DNA of 6,692 nucleotides from Actinomycetota bacterium. Its GTDB lineage: Bacteria; Actinomycetota; Thermoleophilia; Solirubrobacterales; 70-9. The notes under the pieces are model-generated. The model had not been told where the DNA came from. It worked only from the letters and a program-made list of their open reading frames with translations, and did not search any database. Made by a program: the position numbers and the translations under genes. Positions 1 to 5,033 of this stretch are shown piece after piece; position 1 is the first letter of the stretch, and every line of letters begins with the position of its first letter. Location of the stretch: assembly GCA_005884305.1 (NCBI GenBank), contig VAYL01000193.1, positions 5,786-12,477 on the forward strand. Direction: 5' to 3'.

Positions 1-482
1 CCCCCCACGAGCTCCTCAGGATCCCTGTAGCCGTCATCGACGAAGAACACGCGGCCGGCAGGCTTCAGACATCCAGCGACGAGGGACCAGAATTCCTCGA
101 ACCGCTCCGGAGGCACGTGCGACAGCCAGAATCCGAAGAAGACGACGTCGTAGCGGCGCTCCGGCGACCAGGTGAAGATGTCCGCGCACTCGAAGCGGAC
201 GCCACTGCTTCCAACGCGCTCCTCGGCGATCGCGAGCATCTCGGCCGAGGCGTCGACGCAGGTTAGACTCGTCGCGCGCTGCACGAGCCGGTGAGTCCAG
301 GTCCCGGGGCCGCAGGCGAGCTCCAGCACATCGCCAGTGGGACGGAAGGCGTCCAGCGCTTCAACGACGTCCCCCGCGCTGGGTCCGACGTCAGGAAGCG
401 CGTGGTCCTCGTACTCGGGGGCGAGCGCGCGGTAGTAGCGGACCTGCTCGGCGAGGAGCGCCTCGAGCTCGGCGTTGGTCAT
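1..482 (-). CDS. Class I SAM-dependent methyltransferase, N-terminal 160 residues (3' end outside window)
   Basis: The reverse strand reads open from an ATG at 482-480 to the window edge, giving the first 160 residues of a Rossmann-fold methyltransferase. Motif I, which binds the SAM methionine and ribose, is VLELACGPGTW at about residues 52-62. The acidic end of strand beta-2 is CVDAS (75-79; D77 would contact the ribose hydroxyls). The motif II region is CADIFTW (99-105), followed by the strand-4 segment YDVVFFGFWLSHVP (111-124) and the post-motif helix and strand ending LKPAGRVFFVDDG (139-151). This order is typical of the Methyltransf_25/11 families. The substrate cannot be told: the C-terminal part that usually decides it is missing. 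The start is not certain, because an in-frame GTG four codons upstream (494-492) would add VAND and neither start has a good ribosome binding site. The gene is divergent from the DUF4395 fusion, with only 21 bp between the starts. Confidence 0.9.
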   Translation of the reverse strand, partial: MTNAELEALLAEQVRYYRALAPEYEDHALPDVGPSAGDVVEALDAFRPTGDVLELACGPGTWTHRLVQRATSLTCVDASAEMLAIAEERVGSSGVRFECADIFTWSPERRYDVVFFGFWLSHVPPERFEEFWSLVAGCLKPAGRVFFVDDGYRDPEELVG

Positions 483-503
483 GTCGTTTGCCACACTTGA
501 ATC

Positions 504-1226
504 ATGGAGGCATCGGCGATCCATGGTGGCCCCTCCCGGACGGCCGACCCGTGGCGGGATACGGACGTCATCGACGATCGCGCGCCGCGCTTCAACCAGG
601 CGGTCGTTGGGACGGTTGCACTCGTGGGCGCGATCTTCGGGTGGCCGCTCGCGTGGGCGCTGATGGGCGCTCAGCTCTTCATCGGGCTGACACTCGGTCG
701 CCGGTTCTGCATCACGTGCGCCGCGTACTTCGTGCTCGTGCAGCCGCGCCTCGGCGAGGGCGAGCTCGAGGACTCGCGCCCTCCGCGCCTCGCCAACGCG
801 ATCGGCACCGTTTTCCTCGGGGGCGCAGCCACCGCGTGGTGGCTCGGCGCGCCGGTGGTCGGCACCGTGCTCGCTGGGATCGTCGCCGCGCTGGCTCTGC
901 TCGCGGCGAGCACCGGCCTGTGCATGGGATGCGAGCTCTACCGGCTAACCGCGCGCGTCAGGGGCATCTCCCCCCGGCACCACGCTCACGTCGATCCGTC
1001 GGACTTCGGACTCGGCGATTCCCCTGGCGCCTACGTCGAGTTCAGCCATCCGCTCTGCGGAGAGTGCGCGCAATGGGAGCGCCGCCTGCGGGACAGGGGT
1101 GAGCGCGTGGTGACGATCGACGTTCGCGACCGACCGGATCTGGCCCAGAAGTATGGCGTCGGAATCGTGCCGACGGTCGTCCGCGTCGCGGCCGACGGCG
1201 CCGTGGTGGAGCGGCTCGCTCCCTAG
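504..1226 (+). CDS. DUF4395 membrane protein fused to a thioredoxin-like domain
   Basis: 240 residues. Residues about 24-150 match the DUF4395 family: a DxRAPRFNQ opening (24-32), a first hydrophobic stretch (33-64), a GRRFCITC motif (65-72), a second hydrophobic stretch (99-137) and a CMGCELYRL motif (140-148). DUF4395 is a membrane family of unknown function, often found near thiol-redox or rhodanese genes. From about 175 to the end comes a thioredoxin-fold segment: strand AYVEFS, then HPLCGEC with a C185-x-x-C188 pair, strand RVVTIDV (201-207), and a cis-proline loop VGIVPTVV (P223) before the last strand. It lacks the usual WCGPC context, so it is more like a DsbD-gamma or TlpA-type small redox module than a classical thioredoxin. 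Inference: a membrane-anchored thiol-disulfide carrier in which electrons could pass between the three CxxC pairs. ATG 504 is the only start before the domain, since an in-frame TGA lies at 498-500. The ribosome binding site is not evident. Confidence 0.85.
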   Translation: MEASAIHGGPSRTADPWRDTDVIDDRAPRFNQAVVGTVALVGAIFGWPLAWALMGAQLFIGLTLGRRFCITCAAYFVLVQPRLGEGELEDSRPPRLANAIGTVFLGGAATAWWLGAPVVGTVLAGIVAALALLAASTGLCMGCELYRLTARVRGISPRHHAHVDPSDFGLGDSPGAYVEFSHPLCGECAQWERRLRDRGERVVTIDVRDRPDLAQKYGVGIVPTVVRVAADGAVVERLAP

Positions 1227-1233
1227 TTCGGGC

Positions 1234-1644
1234 TCAGACGCGCCTTGCTCGGACCCGCTCGGGCGTCGCGCTCGAGGACATGAAGCCGCCGACGGTGATC
1301 ACGATGGCGGCCACGAGCGCGAGAAACATGCCGACCTTGCGATCGGCATGCCCGGAGTCGATAAAGGAGAGCCAGATGAGCAGAACGGTGGCGACGCCAC
1401 CGAGCAGCGTCGCGGCGCCGCTCATCGTCACGCCCGGGACGAGCAGCGCCCGGGTCCCGGGGAGGGCCGCCGCGATCGCCACCATGGCCGTGATCAGCAT
1501 GTAGAGGTCGGTGGTGGTCTGACCTTGCCATCCCGTCGCGTTGACGCCACCGCTCCCGAACCACGGCAGAAACAAGAATCCGAATAGCGCCAGACCCCCG
1601 ACGCCTGCGATCAGCCTGCCCTGTCCTACGCGCTTGGCTTCCAT
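1234..1644 (-). CDS. Small four-helix integral membrane protein, function unknown
   Basis: 136 residues. The ATG at 1644-1642 is chosen because the purine-rich site AAGGGGAGAG lies directly upstream of it. An in-frame extension to 1719 would add 25 residues of poor quality and is not favoured. Four hydrophobic helices are visible at about 11-30, 47-61, 72-95 and 104-122, with a positively charged N-terminus (K4, R5, R10) and C-terminus (PERVRARRV). Helix 1 ends in FLFLPWFG, a pattern I associate with short hypothetical membrane proteins of Solirubrobacterales-like Actinobacteria. The first loop (31-46, rich in G, T and Q) is probably outside the cell. There are no cysteines or catalytic motifs. 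The gene is convergent with the DUF4395 fusion (7 bp between stop codons) and divergent from the peroxiredoxin-like gene. No function can be assigned. Confidence 0.8.
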   Translation of the reverse strand: MEAKRVGQGRLIAGVGGLALFGFLFLPWFGSGGVNATGWQGQTTTDLYMLITAMVAIAAALPGTRALLVPGVTMSGAATLLGGVATVLLIWLSFIDSGHADRKVGMFLALVAAIVITVGGFMSSSATPERVRARRV

Positions 1645-1678
1645 CTCTCCCCTTCCGGTGTGGCTTGCCTGAGCGCGG

Positions 1679-1707
1679 ATAAGCGTCTCACAAGGACAGG
1701 AGGTCAA
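1679..1707 (-). promoter_or_regulatory. Possible promoter of the membrane-protein gene
   Basis: On the minus strand TTGACC (1707-1702) matches five of six bases of the -35 consensus. A 17-bp spacer separates it from the weak -10 candidate GCTTAT (1684-1679), 34 bp before the start codon. The -35 hexamer is the complement of the plus-strand GGTCAA in AGGAGGTCAA, which may explain why that sequence resembles a Shine-Dalgarno site. The -10 is poor, so this is tentative. Confidence 0.3.
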
Positions 1708-1711
1708 AATC

Positions 1712-1739
1712 CTGACCACCCTGCGGAACGGCTTAAGCT
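1712..1739 (+). promoter_or_regulatory. Probable promoter for leaderless transcription of the peroxiredoxin-like gene
   Basis: TAAGCT (1734-1739) fits the actinobacterial -10 pattern TANNNT and ends 8 nt before ATG 1748, so transcription would begin at or next to the start codon. CTGACC (1712-1717) is a four-of-six match to the -35 box with a 16-bp spacer. There is no Shine-Dalgarno site next to ATG 1748, which agrees with a leaderless mRNA. Confidence 0.45.
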
Positions 1740-1747
1740 ACGCCGGA

Positions 1748-2329
1748 ATGGGAATCATCGGGACGGCCGGCGAGCGCCAGCACACCCACCCGCCCGAGCG
1801 GGCGGACGACCTCGCCGATATGGAGCTGCCGGATCAGGATGGCGCCGAGCACCGGCTGGGGGATTACTGGAAGGACGCCCCGGCGGTCCTCGTCTGGCTA
1901 CGGCACTACGGCTGAACGTACTGCCGCCAACACGCGGTGCAGTCGTACCGCGAGCGAGGGGCCTTCGAGAAGGAGGGGGCGCAGCTCGTCCTGATCGGGC
2001 AGGCGACGCCGCGCCACGCGGCGCACTTTCGCCGCCGCCAGGGCATCGACCTGACTGTGCTCGCCGACGAGAAGCGCAGGAGCTACAAGGCGGCCGGCGC
2101 CAAGGTGGCCACGCTCAACGAGCTCGTCGGTCCGAAGGTCATGGCGAAGGGGCTGATCAGCTCGATGCGCTCGCGCCAGCCGCAGGGACGCACGATCGGC
2201 CATCCCGCCCAGCTCGGCGGCACGATGATCATCGGCCGCGACGGCTCGGTCGCGTGGTCGCACATGTCCGAGGACGCCAGCGACAACGCGACGCCCGAGG
2301 AGATCGTGGCCGCGCTTCGCGGCATCTGA
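1748..2329 (+). CDS. Candidate selenoprotein: peroxiredoxin-like AhpC/TSA_2 family protein with in-frame UGA (Sec56)
   Basis: 193 residues if the single in-frame TGA at 1913-1915 is read as selenocysteine. The fold is thioredoxin-like, of the AhpC/TSA_2 (PRXL2-like, PF13911) type. It opens with DMELPDQDGAEHRLGDYW (24-41), has a strand AVLVWLRHYG (46-55), the active site U56-T-Y-C59-RQH, a second strand AQLVLIG, and the family's ending QLGGTMIIGRDGSVAWSH followed by SEDASDN. Relatives carry Cys-x-x-Cys-R after 'RxxG', so the TGA falls exactly on the first, nucleophilic Cys. The frame is intact on both sides with normal high-GC codon use, and a SECIS-like hairpin follows. Inference: a Sec-dependent peroxidase or thiol oxidoreductase whose resolving partner is C59. 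ATG 1748 is chosen because a TANNNT -10 lies 8 nt before it. Alternatives are CTG 1712, behind an AGGAGG at 1698-1703, and ATG 1820. The rival explanation is a nonsense mutation of TGC/TGT, or a sequencing error. Confidence 0.8.
1913..1915 (+). other. In-frame TGA, probable selenocysteine codon
   Basis: The TGA sits in the context H-Y-G-[TGA]-T-Y-C-R-Q-H, where the AhpC/TSA_2 family has C-x-x-C-R. One base change from TGC or TGT would give the same codon, so position alone does not prove Sec. The intact downstream frame and the hairpin at 1933-1952 favour recoding. It needs SelA, SelB, SelC and SelD elsewhere in the genome. Confidence 0.72.
1933..1952 (+). promoter_or_regulatory. Putative bacterial SECIS element
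   Basis: CGCGGT (1933-1938) pairs perfectly with ACCGCG (1947-1952) around the 8-nt loop GCAGTCGT. The loop begins 23 nt after the TGA and its first base is G. Both points agree with the accepted bacterial SECIS pattern: apical loop about 16-37 nt past the UGA, with a G in its first two bases. A further G-T and C-G pair could close the loop to AGTC, again with G in the second place. An overlapping competing hairpin is possible, ACTGCCGC (1920-1927) with GCGG-TG-CAGT (1934-1943), but its loop starts only 12 nt after the TGA and lacks the G. Confidence 0.62.
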
Positions 2330-2345
2330 GGCAGCGGCCGCTCAG
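2326..2345. terminator. Palindromic sequence between convergent stops, possible bidirectional terminator
   Basis: CTGAG (2326-2330) and CTCAG (2341-2345) form an inverted repeat around the perfect palindrome AGCGGCCGCT (2333-2342). It lies exactly between the convergent stop codons at 2329 and 2342 and could serve both genes. There is no T-run on either strand and the two stems cannot form together, so support is weak. Confidence 0.25.
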
Positions 2346-3520
2346 TGAGGCGGCAGGAAGCCTCCCCTTCGGAGCACCGCGCTCGGCAGCCTGGCCTCCT
2401 GCTCCTCCTGGGGGTGGCGGCCGACGCGGATCCGCTTCACCTCACGCCGCTTTCGGTAGGAGATGACCGACACGGTGTTGGCCTTCGGACCCCGCGAGGT
2501 GATGAAGCAATAGCGGCCGTCCAGGCTTGTTTCCGCCTCGGCGGGCTCGTCGCCCACCGGGATCTTCGCGACCATCCTCAGCGACGGCCGCTTGACCAAA
2601 GCGGCGTAGTTGGAGATCGTCGCCGCGTCGCAGATGTACCGGCCGCCGTTCGAGATCGCGATCCCGTGGTGCGCGGCGTCGTTCGGGTACTGATCGGGCG
2701 GCACGCCGCGCCCGGGCCCTGAGATCGGCAGGTGCACCGTCCGGAGCCGCTTGCCGGTGTGGGGGTTGAACTCGATGAAGCCATTGAGGAAGGAGAGCTG
2801 GATGAACATCAGCCGCCCGCTCGGCGTGAAGACGAACGGGCGAACGCCCGCGTTGAACTGGAACGTGCGCACGACCGTGAGCGTCCAAGGATTGGCGACG
2901 GTCAGCTGCTTCTTCCCGTCGTGTCCCTGCGGCAGGAGCTGATTGCCGAGGCTGCCGTTGTAGATGAAGCGCCCGTCCGGAGAGAACTCGTCGACGTGCG
3001 CCCAGGTGCCGGTCGGAAACGAGCCGATGAACTCGTGGGTGCGGGTGTCGATCACCTGCACCTTGTTCGCGGTGAGGGCCGACACGAAGAGCCGGCGGCC
3101 GTTTGGCGAGAGGGCCACATGGTCGGCCCGCAGGCTGTCGGTCTGGAGGCGCCAGAGCTCCTTGCCCGTCGAGATCCGGAACGCCGCGACGTCACCGAGA
3201 TAGCCCCGCGATACGTACAGCACCCTGCCGTTCGGTGAGATCGCGATCCCCTGCGCGTAGTTGACGCCCTCCTCCTTCACGAGAAACGGATAGATCGCCG
3301 CCTGCGCCGGGTCCTGAGGCGTGTCGCCGTCGGGGATGATGTTGATCCGCCCCAGCTTCTTGAGCGTTCGGGCGTCGATCAGGGTCACGGTCCCGGCGAC
3401 GCTGTTCGCGGTGAACAGCACGGGACGGGAGTGGTGGGCATGCGCCCCCGCAGACGGTGGAAGCGCGAACAACCCCACGCACAGGGCCACGAGCACCGAC
3501 AGCCGCGAACTTCCCCTCAC
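2342..3520 (-). CDS. Secreted YncE-like beta-propeller protein
   Basis: 392 residues from GTG 3520-3518. This start opens with a typical signal peptide: charged VRGSSR, hydrophobic core LSVLVALCVGLFAL, and likely cleavage after PSAGA at about residue 26. It also lies 7 nt after a -10-like TAGCAT. The reading frame continues to 3622, but that would overlap the start of the divergent SRPBCC gene. The mature part consists of repeated propeller blades marked by AISPNGRVLYVSRG, ALSPNGRRLFVSA, FSPDGRFIYNGS, FTPSGRLMFIQL, AISNGGRYICDA and SLDGRYCFITS, each followed by strands such as NKVQVIDTRT or NTVSVISYRK. This is the YncE / YVTN-repeat architecture of about seven blades. Such proteins are periplasmic or surface-exposed and usually of unknown ligand. 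No haem-binding CxxCH or metal site is visible. The C-terminus (EEQEARLPSAVLRRGGFLPPH) is a short basic tail outside the propeller. Confidence 0.85.
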   Translation of the reverse strand: MRGSSRLSVLVALCVGLFALPPSAGAHAHHSRPVLFTANSVAGTVTLIDARTLKKLGRINIIPDGDTPQDPAQAAIYPFLVKEEGVNYAQGIAISPNGRVLYVSRGYLGDVAAFRISTGKELWRLQTDSLRADHVALSPNGRRLFVSALTANKVQVIDTRTHEFIGSFPTGTWAHVDEFSPDGRFIYNGSLGNQLLPQGHDGKKQLTVANPWTLTVVRTFQFNAGVRPFVFTPSGRLMFIQLSFLNGFIEFNPHTGKRLRTVHLPISGPGRGVPPDQYPNDAAHHGIAISNGGRYICDAATISNYAALVKRPSLRMVAKIPVGDEPAEAETSLDGRYCFITSRGPKANTVSVISYRKRREVKRIRVGRHPQEEQEARLPSAVLRRGGFLPPH

Positions 3521-3527
3521 CCGCGAG

Positions 3528-3533
3528 ATGCTA
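3528..3533 (-). promoter_or_regulatory. Probable -10 element of the beta-propeller gene
   Basis: On the minus strand TAGCAT (3533-3528) fits TANNNT and ends 7 nt before GTG 3520, the spacing expected for a leaderless transcript. It supports the downstream GTG over the longer reading frame. I found no convincing -35 box. Confidence 0.35.
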
Positions 3534-3593
3534 ATCCCGGTCTCCGGGCGCCGGTGCACTCGGTTTGCGCCGTAGTCTGCAAGTCTCCCGCCG

Positions 3594-4373
3594 ATGAGAC
3601 GGCTACCGGCTCGGATGCTCATGTCTCTCGGGGCTCTCGCTACGTCCGCTGTAGCAACCGACCGGCTGTACCGGCGCTATCTGCGCGACTGGGTGCTGAC
3701 TTGGGGCGCGACCGATGAGGAGGTGGCGCGGCGCCTACCGGGAGACGAGCTGCTCGAGTCGGCGGACATCGTGGCGACGCGGGCGATCGGGATCGAGGCA
3801 CCGCCATCGGCGATCTGGCCGTGGCTGGTGCAGATGGGCCCTGGACGTGCCGGCGCTTACACGTACGACTGGATCGAGAACGTAATCGGCCTCGATATGC
3901 ACAGCGCGGACCGGATCGTCCCGGAGTGGCAGCACCTCGAGGTGGGCGACGTGCTGCGCAGCGAGGAAGGGCGACCCGGAATGCGGGTCGAGATCCTCGA
4001 GCCGGAGCATGTCCTGTCAAACCGCTCCGAGGCTGGGGACTGGGTATGGACCTTTGCGCTTGCTCCGGGCGACGGCTCCACGCGACTGATCAGTCGCAAC
4101 CGAATCGCCATGAAGGGTGCGGCGGCGGCACAGCATCTCGGGATGCTGCTGATGGAGCCAGGCTCGCTCGTCATGGAGCGCAAGATGCTGCTCGGAATCA
4201 AGGAGCGAGCGGAGGCACCGCTACCGGGATGGGCTTCACGGCGGCTTCGTTGCGGCCTTTGCGGGATGTCCGTGGACCCTGCTTCTCATCCACTCCGGAA
4301 GCCACGTTGGGTGAGCCTCGTGCCCGCGTTCCTCGCGGAGCAGCAGCGCGGTGTTAGTAGGCGGACGCCCTAA
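3594..4373 (+). CDS. SRPBCC (START/Bet v 1-like) family protein with N-terminal hydrophobic segment and unusual C-terminal tail
   Basis: 259 residues. A basic start (MRRLPAR) leads into a moderately hydrophobic segment (8-22) that may anchor the protein. Next come the conserved-looking WVLTWGATDEEVARRLPGDELL (33-54) and the SRPBCC fold: first strand ATRAIGIEAPPSAIWPWLVQMG (61-82), helix and loop YTYDWIENVIGLDMHSADRIVPEWQ (89-113), LEVGDVL, strand MRVEILEPEHVLSNRS, strand DWVWTFALAP, strand STRLISRNRIAMK and the long C-terminal helix MEPGSLVMERKMLLGIKERAE (187-207). This is a polyketide-cyclase/START-like ligand-binding fold; the ligand is unknown. Relatives as I remember them end soon after 'GIKxRAE'. 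Here 52 further residues follow (4215-4370), low in hydrophobics, basic and containing RCGLCG. They may be an untranslated-like extension gained by loss of an earlier stop. ATG 3594 has no clear Shine-Dalgarno site; ATG 3615 and 3621 are alternatives. Confidence 0.82.
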   Translation: MRRLPARMLMSLGALATSAVATDRLYRRYLRDWVLTWGATDEEVARRLPGDELLESADIVATRAIGIEAPPSAIWPWLVQMGPGRAGAYTYDWIENVIGLDMHSADRIVPEWQHLEVGDVLRSEEGRPGMRVEILEPEHVLSNRSEAGDWVWTFALAPGDGSTRLISRNRIAMKGAAAAQHLGMLLMEPGSLVMERKMLLGIKERAEAPLPGWASRRLRCGLCGMSVDPASHPLRKPRWVSLVPAFLAEQQRGVSRRTP

Positions 4374-4391
4374 CGGCTAGCACCAGCCGCG

Positions 4392-4421
4392 GTCGGGTTT
4401 GCGCTTCCTCGCAAAACCGGC
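4392..4421 (+). terminator. Hairpin after the SRPBCC gene, possible terminator or leader structure
   Basis: CGGGTTTGCG (4394-4403) pairs with CGCAAAACCG (4410-4419) in nine of ten positions (one G-A mismatch) around the 6-nt loop CTTCCT. A T-G and a G-C pair extend the stem outward. It begins about 20 nt after the stop at 4373. No T-run follows, so it could be a Rho-assisted or weak terminator, or a structure in the 5' leader of the small gene at 4541. Confidence 0.4.
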
Positions 4422-4527
4422 AATACCGACAGGGTCTCGAGAACGCATCGGGTATGGTCGTATCGGTCGGGCGTACAGCCGTTCACCTCGCGGAAAACGG
4501 CGTTCTCGCGTGCCGAAGCCCAGAAGA

Positions 4528-4536
4528 AAGGGGAAG
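4528..4536 (+). promoter_or_regulatory. Ribosome binding site that decides the start of the small protein
   Basis: The purine run AAGGGGAAG ends 4 nt before GTG 4541, and its AAGGGG core is 7 nt from it, which is ideal spacing. ATG 4547 would be 13 nt from the core. This favours GTG 4541 and argues against the upstream ATG at 4454. Confidence 0.6.
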
Positions 4537-4540
4537 TCTC

Positions 4541-4864
4541 GTGCACATGCATATCGCCAAGCTCACGATCGGTGGTGGCGCCGCTGGGGATGTCAACGAC
4601 CTGCTGAACCGGATCGACGGCGACTTGGTCGGTCCCTACAGCATCGCCGAGGGCTTCGTCGGATATTTCAACGTGGCTGACCCGAGTGACCCCTCGATCG
4701 CTTACACGGTCCGGGTGTTCGCGGACGAGGCAACCCTGCAAACCGCGAGCGCGGCGCTGTCGGGCGCGCAGGGCGCAATCGTCACCGACTTCGCTCTGAC
4801 CGTCGATGCGGTCGTGGCCAACGACCTCAGCGCCGGCGCCGCCTACGCGCTGACGATGGCCTAG
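4541..4864 (+). CDS. Small protein of unknown function, 107 residues
   Basis: The frame is open from further upstream, but GTG 4541 (or ATG 4547, two codons later) has the ribosome binding site and the first good protein-like sequence, HIAKLTIGGG. The protein has two short strand-like stretches (HIAKLTIG and SIAYTVRVFAD), each followed by a helix-like segment (GDVNDLLNRIDGDL and EATLQTASAALSGA). It then has TDFALTVDAVVAND and a hydrophobic, alanine-rich end. The beta-alpha-beta rhythm resembles ferredoxin-like or dimeric alpha-beta barrel small proteins such as ABM-domain monooxygenases, but no catalytic His or Trp pattern supports that. There is no signal peptide and no cysteine. It is acidic and probably cytoplasmic. 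It stands alone on its strand between two hairpins, so it is likely monocistronic. Coding confidence rests on the ribosome binding site and frame quality. Confidence 0.72.
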   Translation: MHMHIAKLTIGGGAAGDVNDLLNRIDGDLVGPYSIAEGFVGYFNVADPSDPSIAYTVRVFADEATLQTASAALSGAQGAIVTDFALTVDAVVANDLSAGAAYALTMA

Positions 4865-4866
4865 CT

Positions 4867-4890
4867 GTGCCGGCGGGGACGCCGCGGCAC
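4867..4890 (+). terminator. Strong hairpin just after the small gene, likely terminator
   Basis: GTGCCG (4867-4872) pairs with CGGCAC (4885-4890), and the stem continues as GCG with CGC across a 2-nt CG bulge, closing on the loop GGGA (4876-4879). It starts 3 nt after the stop codon TAG. The run after it is not T-rich (GCACGCTTTCGC), as is common in high-GC actinobacteria. Confidence 0.5.
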
Positions 4891-5033
4891 GCACGCTTTC
4901 GCATCGGCCGCTCGCCCGGATCCGGTTTACGGTGTCAGCACCGGCAGGAAGCAGGCCATGCACCGGCCAAGCGACTGCTCGCGCGTCGCGCGTCGAGCCG
5001 GCAGACGGCCCGCTTGCCACTGCGATTAGACGC

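Noticed and set aside
488..1102. 204-codon plus-strand frame over the DUF4395 fusion
   Set aside because: Arg-rich composition typical of an out-of-frame reading of high-GC coding sequence; the DUF4395 and thioredoxin motifs are in the other frame.
1937..2329. Stand-alone 130-residue peroxiredoxin-like gene starting at GTG 1937
   Set aside because: This start lies inside the SECIS-like stem and after both active-site residues. The preceding 63 codons in the same frame carry the family's N-terminal strand and motif, so the gene is better read through the TGA.
1660..2466. Long 268-codon plus-strand frame overlapping the peroxiredoxin-like gene
   Set aside because: It is Arg/Ala/Pro-rich shadow sequence with no domain. 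The overlapping frame carries clear AhpC/TSA_2 motifs.
3521..3622. N-terminal extension of the beta-propeller protein to 3622
   Set aside because: It would put 34 residues before a normal signal peptide and overlap the start of the divergent SRPBCC gene; GTG 3520 has a -10-like hexamer at leaderless distance.
4485..4512. Inverted CGCG/CGCG and AAC/GTT pairs upstream of the small gene
   Set aside because: The two short stems are separated by an unpaired internal loop and are no better than expected in GC-rich sequence.
4370..5020. 216-codon minus-strand frame over the small gene
   Set aside because: No protein family is visible. The plus-strand frame has a ribosome binding site, natural composition and a terminator-like hairpin at its end.
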